A DNA stretch of 5,062 nucleotides from Planctomycetaceae bacterium (GTDB taxonomy: Bacteria; Planctomycetota; Planctomycetia; Pirellulales; Pirellulaceae), in assembly GCA_002862265.1 (NCBI GenBank), contig PKCQ01000521.1:1-5062 (forward strand). The letters run 5' to 3'. Each line of letters opens with the position of its first letter. Positions within the stretch are counted from its first letter, which is position 1. Shown here in pieces: positions 1 through 5,062 of this stretch. The position numbers were made by a program, and so were the translations under genes. Below the pieces are notes generated by a model. It was given only the letters and a program-made list of their open reading frames with translations. It did no database searches and was not told the origin of the DNA.

Positions 1-1460
1 CGATTGACCGCGACGCGTGCCGTTAAAGGGTTCTTTGCCTCCAGCAGCCATTCGGCAAGCTCTAACCGATCTGCCGGAGCAGAACCATGCAACTGCAAAG
101 CGGCAGGAACTTGAGGCTCAAGCAACTCAGACGTATCCGGCTGATTGTATCGCCCACGCCGAAGCAAGTAAGTCTCTCGAGGATCTGCTAATTCATGCAT
201 GACCATCACAGTTTTGGGTGAACCAGCCTGTGGTCGCTTTAGTCCGTTACCAGCCGTGCCTTTTCGAGCCGCGCTCAACTTAACAGGATCCGGTACGATG
301 GAATGATCTTCATCTGCGGCAAGTAGCGGCCAGCTCAGCGGGAGCTCTACGAAAGGTGGACTATTTCCATTGTTCGGGCCAACGCCATGTTCGGCCACGC
401 TATTGAAGTAGGCGAAGAGCTGGTAGTACTCTTTCTGCGAAATCGGATCGTACTTGTGGTCATGGCACCGAGCGCAGCCCACGGTGAGTCCAAGGAAAAC
501 GGTACCAAAGGTATCGACACGATCTACTACATTCTCGACGCGCCATTCTTCCGGGATGGAACCATCTTCGGAATTGATGCGATGATTGCGCCCGAATCCT
601 GATGCAACTTGCTGCCATAAAGTCGCCTCAGGCAACATATCTCCGGCAAGCTGCTCACGAACGAATTGGTCGTAAGGCATTTTGTCATTGAAGGCACGAA
701 TCACCCAGTCACGCCATGCGTGCTGGTAGCGATAACGATCGTTCTGATATCCATCCGTGTCTGCGTAGCGAGCCGCCTCAAGCCAAGGCAACGCCATGTG
801 CTCGCCATAACTTCGAGAGCTCATCAGAAATTCAATCGCCCATGCTATTGCGACTTCTCTACCGGAATCACTTAGTTGGTCTCGAAATCCCTGCCGAAGT
901 TCTGGACTCGGAGGCAAGCCAGTGAGGTCAAAAGTCAGTCTGCGCAATAGCGTCTCAGACCCCGCTTGAGGGGAAGGCTGAAATCCTCTTGCTTGCATCG
1001 CCTTAGCGGCAAAAGCATCAATCGGATTGTTGCCCCAATCTGCGATGGCGGCTTTCGGGACTACTTGTTTCTTGGGAACGACAAACGCCCAGTGCTGCTG
1101 ATAAGCTGCGCCTTGTCGCGCCCACTCGAGTAACTTCGCTTTCTGCAAGTCATTTAGCTGGTGCAGGAACTCAGGTGGCGGCATTTTCAGGTTGGGATCA
1201 TCCGCTAAGACTCGTTCCAGCAAAACCGATTGGCCCGACTCATCGAGCTCAGTGACCATGGCTGCTGAATCGGCTAGATCCAACCTTAAGTCCGCTTCAC
1301 GTGTCTGTGCATCTGGACCATGGCACTGAAAGCAAGCGTTCGACAGAATCGGCCGGATATCCTTGCCAAAATCGAGCTTTTCCTTTGCGTGAGCAGCACT
1401 CGAGACTGCAAGGTAAAGCAAGCTTAGAAGACAGCACAAACGGGCTTTGGGAAAACGCAT
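1..1460 (-). CDS. Secreted cytochrome/DUF1549/DUF1553 (PSD1-type) protein, 3' part cut off by window edge
   Basis: The frame is open from an ATG at 1460-1458 to the left edge (486 complete codons), so the C-terminus is missing. Residues 1-25 form a signal peptide (basic start, Leu/Cys-rich core, AHA cleavage motif at 23-25), implying export. A PSCyt1-like domain follows, with the heme-binding motif CFQCH at 43-47 and a KMPPP segment whose Met93 is a plausible axial ligand. The DUF1549 (PSCyt2) domain runs from about 147, with LRRLTFDLTGLPPSPE at 172-187, an ARYADTDGYQ block at 230-239 and a second CxxCH (CARCH, 329-333) followed by DHK. DUF1553 begins near 468 with LAEWLLEAKNPLTARVAVN. Family members usually have 750-1000 residues, so roughly a third to a half is absent. 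The family is linked by genomic context to polysaccharide degradation, but its reaction is not established. No clear Shine-Dalgarno precedes the ATG. Many paralogues sit next to DUF1501 genes, which would lie outside the window. Confidence 0.95.
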   Translation of the reverse strand, partial: MRFPKARLCCLLSLLYLAVSSAAHAKEKLDFGKDIRPILSNACFQCHGPDAQTREADLRLDLADSAAMVTELDESGQSVLLERVLADDPNLKMPPPEFLHQLNDLQKAKLLEWARQGAAYQQHWAFVVPKKQVVPKAAIADWGNNPIDAFAAKAMQARGFQPSPQAGSETLLRRLTFDLTGLPPSPELRQGFRDQLSDSGREVAIAWAIEFLMSSRSYGEHMALPWLEAARYADTDGYQNDRYRYQHAWRDWVIRAFNDKMPYDQFVREQLAGDMLPEATLWQQVASGFGRNHRINSEDGSIPEEWRVENVVDRVDTFGTVFLGLTVGCARCHDHKYDPISQKEYYQLFAYFNSVAEHGVGPNNGNSPPFVELPLSWPLLAADEDHSIVPDPVKLSAARKGTAGNGLKRPQAGSPKTVMVMHELADPRETYLLRRGRYNQPDTSELLEPQVPAALQLHGSAPADRLELAEWLLEAKNPLTARVAVN

Positions 1461-1911
1461 CAGCTTGAAGGCGGGAAGGAATCGAGGGGTGTCAGGCCTT
1501 TATTCTAGTTGATTCCTGCCAGAAGTTCACCTCGAAGTCGACCTCGCGAAAAGCACCACAAAGTAGTTCCATTCTCCCAATTGCCTCAAGCCTTCTTGAA
1601 ATGTGCCGAATCGATTCAGAATGACTGTGCGAATAACACGAAGGGAAAGAAGATCCAACGGTAAACCAACTTGGCGCTGGAATCGTTCTATCGGCCGAGA
1701 TTCGGCCTCATGTGTCAACTTTGAAAACTCGCCGTTTTTTCCATTTCCTCTTCTTACTTCTTGCTTTTCATGTCTTCGTCTTGTGCCTACAGGCCGTTAG
1801 GCTTGTTTTGTTGAATTAGTCGAACCATGCTCTGGTCAATTGGGAAAATGCACCTACTTTGGGGACGTTTGTTTTAGTACGCGACCAGGTCTTGGCTTCA
1901 GACAATACACG
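1461..1911. other. Divergent intergenic region (451 bp) with no supportable gene
   Basis: This gap separates the start of the minus-strand cytochrome/DUF1549 gene from the start of the plus-strand transporter remnant, so it should hold the promoters of both. Short frames exist on both strands (plus 1603-1800, minus 1527-1718), but they overlap one another, resemble no family I know and lack convincing ribosome binding sites. Structure visible in it is limited to a hairpin at 1693-1707 and a weaker one at 1785-1802 (5-bp stem GCCTA/TAGGC) followed by a T-rich stretch. A pyrimidine-rich run lies at about 1735-1785. I could not assign a -35/-10 pair with any confidence. Confidence 0.6.
1693..1707. 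repeat. Short perfect inverted repeat in intergenic region
   Basis: GGCCGA and TCGGCC flank a 3-base spacer (GAT), giving a perfect 6-bp stem. It lies between two divergent genes, so it could be an operator half-site pair or a small RNA hairpin. There is no adjoining T-run, so it is not a convincing terminator. A repeat this short can occur by chance. Confidence 0.3.
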
Positions 1912-3132
1912 ATGAAATCTAATGCCGACAATCTTCCCAGAACACTGATAGTCTCAACATTGGCGCTGAACGCGTTGGGCATCGGCTTGGTTATCCCAGT
2001 TATGCCATAACTGCTGCAGCAAATTGGCGGTGTAGATGTGTCACGAGCCGCATCCATCGGCGGAATGCTCTCGCTGGTGTTTGTTGCGATGCAGATTTTA
2101 TTCGGGCCGCTACTGGGAGCACTATCGGATCAGTTCGGTCGTCGGCCTGTGATTGTGATTTCACTTTTGACGAGTGCGATTGACTACGCCGTTCTGTCCG
2201 TATCAAACCTGCTCTTGCCATTCTTTTCAGCGAGGCTCGTTTCGAGCGTTGCCTCGGCGACTTACTCTCGCGCCAATGCAACCATGTCGGACACGGTGCC
2301 ACCGGATAAAAGAGCCGCTCAATTTGAATTGACGGGAGCTGCGCTAGGAATTGGCTTTGTGCTGGGGCCTGTGTTTGGAGGTTTGCTTGGTGAAATTGGT
2401 CCGCGAGCCCCCTTCCTGGCGGCGGCTTGCCTATGCTTTAGCGCCGCGACTATTTGTTTATTCTTTCTCCCTGAAACGCTGATCAAGGAGAATTGCCGGA
2501 AGCTCCAGTTGCGAGACTGCATTCCTTTGCGGCCGCTATGGGCCTTGCGAAGACAGCCCTCGGTTCGCGCACTTGCTTTGGTGAACTTTTTCGATGCACT
2601 CGCTGGAACGGTATTTCCAGCCGTATGGGCTTACTATTGCCTTGCGCAATTCGACTGGCAGCCTGGGATGGTTGGAGTTTCGCTTGCCGCCTACGGTATC
2701 TGCATAGCAGGTATATAGGGCGGATTGATTCGCTTGCTGGTGCCTCGATGGGGAGAATATCGAACGGCTCTTGTGGGACTTGTGTTCGGAGTTATCGGTT
2801 TCCTCGTTCTTTGACGACTGGAGTCTGGGACACTCACATTGATTCTGATTCCTATTCTGACGCTACGCGTGCTCTCGAGTACCGCTGTTTCGGGGCTCTT
2901 TTCGAAACAGGCCTCAGGCGATGAGCAAGGGGAACTGCAAGGAGTTCTGACTGGAGCCAACGGAGTCGCACAACTCATTTTCCTACCCTTGATGACACAA
3001 GTTTTCGAGTTTGCCAATTGGCCTGGCACTGTCACTACTTGACCCGGAGCTCCATTCGCGGTTGCTGCTGGGTTCACGTTTCTGGCGTTGGTGACCCTGC
3101 TATTGCATCGCTCAAACGGATCCTTTGGCTAA
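1912..3132 (+). pseudogene. Tet/TCR-like MFS drug:H+ antiporter pseudogene (four in-frame stops)
   Basis: One frame from ATG 1912 to TAA 3130 encodes 406 positions, the normal size of a 12-helix Tet-type antiporter (about 400). It is interrupted by TAA at 2008 (codon 33), TAG at 2716 (269), TGA at 2812 (301) and TGA at 3040 (377), with no frameshift needed. Visible family features in order: first helix ending GLVIPVMP (25-32), MFS motif A GALSDQFGRRP (69-79), antiporter motif C GFVLGPVFGGLLG (148-160), the second-half GGLIRLLVPRWGE block just after stop 269, GELQGVLTGANGVAQ in the second half, and PGAPFAVAAG after the last stop. An intact protein would sit in the inner membrane and export a drug-like substrate in exchange for protons; substrate is not predictable. 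No strong Shine-Dalgarno precedes 1912. The longest uninterrupted piece (GTG 2038 to 2718, 226 codons) lacks helix 1 and most of the second half and is unlikely to work alone. Confidence 0.88.
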
Positions 3133-3148
3133 CGGATCGATTGGGGCA

Positions 3149-3170
3149 CACCGCCAAGAATTTGGCGGTG
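3149..3170 (+). terminator. Perfect 9-bp hairpin after the transporter remnant
   Basis: CACCGCCAA and TTGGCGGTG form a perfect 9-bp stem around a GAAT loop, starting 16 bases after the transporter's last stop codon. The position suits a transcription terminator or an mRNA 3' stabiliser. No T-run follows directly (the next bases are GGATTCTGG), so it is not a textbook intrinsic terminator. Confidence 0.45.
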
Positions 3171-3215
3171 GGATTCTGGTTGACATCCGCCCCCTTTTAC
3201 TTCGTAGAAAGGCGA

Positions 3216-3453
3216 ATGAGTAACTGGCTGCAGAAGTCGCGATCGCGACGGGGAGACGCACCCAGCTTGGAGGGCAGCGCGACAGTTCGAAGAGGCAATC
3301 CGTAGCACTCGCGAGATGCAGCAGAGACTTAACACCATTCCCTCTGATTCAGCACGGATCTGCGGGCAAGCTCTAGCGGGCATGCATGACAAACTCGATC
3401 AAGAAGTGACACTTGTTGCTGAACCTATGAGAGAACTCTCGGGCGCGGATTAA
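3216..3453 (+). pseudogene. Small unrecognised gene, apparently frameshifted
   Basis: An ATG at 3216, preceded by AAAGG at 3208-3212, opens a frame beginning MSNWLQKSRSRRG that stops at TAG 3303. The neighbouring frame is open from there to TAA 3451 and reads like real protein: ARQFEEAIRSTREMQQRL, then SARICGQALAGMHDKLD and a tail ending MRELSGAD. Dropping one G from the GGG run at 3271-3273 joins the two as PSLEAARQFEEAIRS and yields one product of about 78 residues: basic N-terminus, then a charged, probably helical remainder with no membrane segment or signal peptide. I do not recognise the family. If there is no frameshift, an ATG at 3316 could start an intact 45-residue product, but no good ribosome binding site precedes it. 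The gene lies between two clearly broken genes, which favours decay. Its existence as a gene is inferred from composition and from the clean fusion. Confidence 0.35.
3236..3249. repeat. Perfect 14-bp palindrome
   Basis: GTCGCGATCGCGAC is identical to its own reverse complement and contains the octamer GCGATCGC. It lies in the 5' part of the small broken gene, about 20 bases after that gene's ATG. It could be a protein or methylase target; by base composition alone a 14-bp palindrome in 5 kb is not very surprising. Confidence 0.5.
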
Positions 3454-3475
3454 CCTTTTTTAACCAAGCTATTTC

Positions 3476-3481
3476 AAGGGG
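3476..3481 (+). promoter_or_regulatory. Ribosome binding site deciding the GTG start at 3489
   Basis: AAGGGG lies 7 bases upstream of the GTG at 3489. This is among the better Shine-Dalgarno matches in the window, and it supports GTG 3489 as the original start of the signal-peptide-bearing frame at the head of the DUF1559 remnant. Confidence 0.5.
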
Positions 3482-3488
3482 CAGTACC

Positions 3489-4408
3489 GTGACGATTCGA
3501 GCGAATTTTGTTGAAACGCTTGCCAGTGTATTCGTGCTCATACTCGGTGCATCTGAATCTGCTTGCTCGCAGACGATTGCTCCTACTTTAAAACTCGCTG
3601 TGTCCAAGACAGATTCTGGATATCGGACACCGGGAAGAAGCCTGTGGGAATCAAGTTCTGCCGCTACTTCAGCGAGCAAGTAGAAGGTTTGACAGAACCC
3701 TAACGCGTACAAAATAGCAAAGGCGGATCGCCCTCCATCCGCAGACTCAAGCCTACCTTTACGCGGGTGGCTGGACATGTGGAGGCCGTCAAACTGAAGA
3801 AGTCTCACGTGCCGAGTCAATACCAAGCCGCGAAAGAGCCCCAGATCGCTCGAAGCCATTGGCAAAGAATACAGCCCTATCGTTTGCATGTGGCTCTGCT
3901 GCCGTTTCTCGGCGAACAAGAACTATTCCGCCAATATCGATTCGATGAAGAGTAGGACAGTGAGCAAAACTTGAAGCTCATGGAGAAGACGCCTGAAATA
4001 CAGAAGCCTTAGTTCTATTAAGGAAGATATCGAGAACGGACGAACTCATTACATGGGAGTCATCACCTCAAACAGTGTGCTTGGCGAAGCGGCCGATTGC
4101 AAACTGAAAGACATCACTAATGGAACATCCAACACACTGCTTGTGTTTGAGCTGGAATGCGAAGTCGAACGGGCCAATCCGCAAGGCTATCCTGCCGTAA
4201 ACGACTCGAACTTTGGCGATCTGTCGGTAGCATGTAATCAGATGCTGCCGGTACTCATGGCCGACAGTGAGGTGAGCGATTCGACGGAGGCAACAGCAAG
4301 CTGCTGCAAAAGCTCGTAATTCGTGATGGTGGCGAGCAATTGCCGAAGACTTTTAAGGACTTTCCTCTTGCGGGAGCATCATGTCGGGAGATTGCTTCCG
4401 ATTTGTAG
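3489..4408 (+). pseudogene. DUF1559 family protein pseudogene (stops and frameshifts)
   Basis: The start (GTG 3489) opens a frame with a hydrophobic export segment (FVETLASVFVLILGASESAC) that stops at TAG 3681. The +2 frame then carries a clear DUF1559 core: LHVALLPFLGEQELFRQYRF (3887-3946), a TAG at 3953 exactly where the family has the Trp of its PWDSE-type motif, then DSEQNLKLMEKTPEI. Another stop (TAG 4010) and a shift into the frame of 4053-4319 give HYMGV, then LKDITNGTSNTLLVFE, the family's DITDGTSNT signature. VLMADSEV (4251-4274) matches the conserved ADGSVRF block, but RF resumes one frame away with RFDGGNSKLLQKL and IRDGGEQLPK, ending at TAG 4406. At least two frameshifts and two to three nonsense codons make it non-functional. 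DUF1559 proteins are abundant pilin-like surface or secreted proteins of planctomycetes, of unknown role. The stretch 3684-3880 matches nothing I know, so whether the GTG and signal segment belong to the same original gene is inferred. The 3' end is uncertain and overlaps the convergent gene. Confidence 0.82.
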
Positions 4409-5021
4409 TCTTGTCAAACAGCCATAGGATCAACCAAATCACGGACATGTAGGCTAACAAGATAAAATTCAGCAGAACGCCTTGAACAATCGTGTTCATG
4501 TAGACGGGTAAGAACCCGACGGAGACCTCTTGCTGATCAAACCCTTGCACCATACTCGTTTGAAGCACCGCATCGGTGATGCCCGTACTGATGATCCCCA
4601 CAAAGAGATCGATTCCCACTCCGACCGGAAATGCAATGGAAATAACGATGCGTGTTCCATAGCCTATCTTGGCAATGACTCTGACGAACGGCAGCTTCAG
4701 AAAACGCTGCGTGAAGGGCCGCATTTCTAAGAAAGCGTAGCCGAGTATGAATGTGGCAATGCCAAGACTCATCGCCACGATCTGCTCAGCGCCTGCCCCA
4801 ACAGTGATGCACCCCCAAAAGAAACTAGGGGCAGCGCTAACGATGCACACCAGTGACCATTTCACGAACGCGCTACGATAACTGGGCGGCCTATTGGGAT
4901 CGGCCCTCCAATTCTGTGTCGCTTCCCGAGCGTCATCCAGCTGAGTCACCGCATAGGGATTTGAGTCAGCTTCAGTGCTTGAGATGATCGGCGGATTCTC
5001 ATGTGGAGGCTCAAGGGCCAT
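4353..5021 (-). CDS. Four-helix membrane protein of unknown function with N-terminal NPY motif
   Basis: Intact frame of 222 residues, stop TAA at 4355-4353. I chose ATG 5021-5019 because GAGGGA lies 7 bases upstream; a TTG ten codons further out (5051) is possible but has no such site. Residues 1-50 are hydrophilic, acidic and Pro-rich, with NPYAV at 21-25, resembling the NPY/NPYQ segment that opens many planctomycete hypothetical membrane proteins. Four hydrophobic segments follow: about 55-75 (WSLVCIVSAAPSFFWGC), 81-99 (IVAMSLGIATFILGYAF), 124-146 (RIVISIAFPVGVGIDLFVG) and 178-201 (VQGVLLNFILLAYMSVIWLI). The 100-123 linker is basic (RPFTQRFLKL), and the tail is short and charged. No catalytic motif, signal peptide or known domain is visible, and I assign no function. 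It points away from the window's right edge and converges on the DUF1559 remnant, overlapping its last 56 bases. Its integrity contrasts with the broken genes beside it. Confidence 0.85.
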   Translation of the reverse strand: MALEPPHENPPIISSTEADSNPYAVTQLDDAREATQNWRADPNRPPSYRSAFVKWSLVCIVSAAPSFFWGCITVGAGAEQIVAMSLGIATFILGYAFLEMRPFTQRFLKLPFVRVIAKIGYGTRIVISIAFPVGVGIDLFVGIISTGITDAVLQTSMVQGFDQQEVSVGFLPVYMNTIVQGVLLNFILLAYMSVIWLILWLFDKTTNRKQSPDMMLPQEESP

Positions 5022-5028
5022 CGGCAAT

Positions 5029-5034
5029 TCCCTC
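5029..5034 (-). promoter_or_regulatory. Ribosome binding site for the NPY membrane protein
   Basis: On the minus strand GAGGGA lies 7 bases before the ATG at 5021. It favours this ATG over the upstream in-frame TTG at 5051, whose start would place this motif inside the coding region. Confidence 0.6.
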
Positions 5035-5062
5035 AAATGCTCTAGAACCAACTGGAAACAGT

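Noticed and set aside
17..925. Plus-strand frames under the left-edge gene
   Set aside because: They lie antisense to the clearly conserved DUF1549/DUF1553 coding frame.
1527..1800. Overlapping short frames on both strands in the intergenic region
   Set aside because: The 63- and 65-codon frames overlap each other, match no family and lack ribosome binding sites.
1785..1802. Small hairpin followed by a T-rich run as a terminator
   Set aside because: The stem is only 5 bp, the T-run is interrupted by G, and no supported plus-strand gene precedes it.
2038..2718. Uninterrupted 226-codon transporter piece as a functional gene of its own
   Set aside because: It would start with GTG after helix 1 and stop before most of the second half; conserved sequence continues on both sides in the same frame, so it is a fragment of a broken gene.
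2000..3077. Several other frames over the transporter remnant (minus 2000-2302, 2319-2522, 2691-3077; plus 2493-2924)
   Set aside because: All are out of frame or antisense to the conserved transporter sequence and carry no motifs.
1912..3132. Stop codon reassignment or selenocysteine/pyrrolysine recoding
   Set aside because: All three stop codons occur within the frame, the neighbours use stops normally, and no recoding hairpin was seen after the TGA or TAG codons.
3180..3210. TTGACA at 3180-3185 as a -35 element for the small gene
   Set aside because: No acceptable -10 hexamer is found 16-18 bases downstream, so a promoter call is not supportable.
3425..3919. Minus-strand open frame of 164 codons
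   Set aside because: It lies antisense to the decayed small gene and the DUF1559 remnant, shows no recognisable domain or ribosome binding site, and has the low-complexity feel of a shadow frame.

Overview
The window looks like a chromosomal stretch from a planctomycete, most likely of the Pirellulaceae type. Three things point there. The left edge carries a cytochrome/DUF1549/DUF1553 protein of a family expanded almost only in Planctomycetota and relatives. There is a decayed DUF1559 gene, another planctomycete-expanded family. The right edge encodes a small multi-spanning membrane protein with an N-terminal NPY motif, a style common in planctomycetes. The assignment rests on recognised motifs, not on a search.

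Layout. Positions 1-1460 (minus) hold the N-terminal two thirds of an intact secreted PSCyt1-DUF1549-DUF1553 protein that runs off the left edge. Positions 1461-1911 are a divergent intergenic region with no supportable gene. Positions 1912-3132 (plus) are a full-length but dead gene for a Tet/TCR-like drug:proton antiporter of the major facilitator superfamily, read in one frame through four premature stops with no frameshift. A perfect hairpin follows it. Positions 3216-3453 (plus) hold a small unrecognised reading frame that appears broken by one extra G. Positions 3489 to about 4408 (plus) hold a DUF1559-type gene broken by stops and at least two frameshifts. Positions 4353-5021 (minus) encode an intact membrane protein of unknown function, convergent with the DUF1559 remnant.

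The main message is a decay island of about 2.5 kb (1912-4408), with three consecutive damaged plus-strand genes between two intact minus-strand genes. I see no mobile element, CRISPR array, tRNA or rRNA, and no convincing new multi-gene system. The most unusual point is that the transporter carries four nonsense codons of all three types yet keeps its frame and motifs end to end. Ordinary recent pseudogenisation is the simplest reading, with sequencing error or stop readthrough as weaker alternatives.
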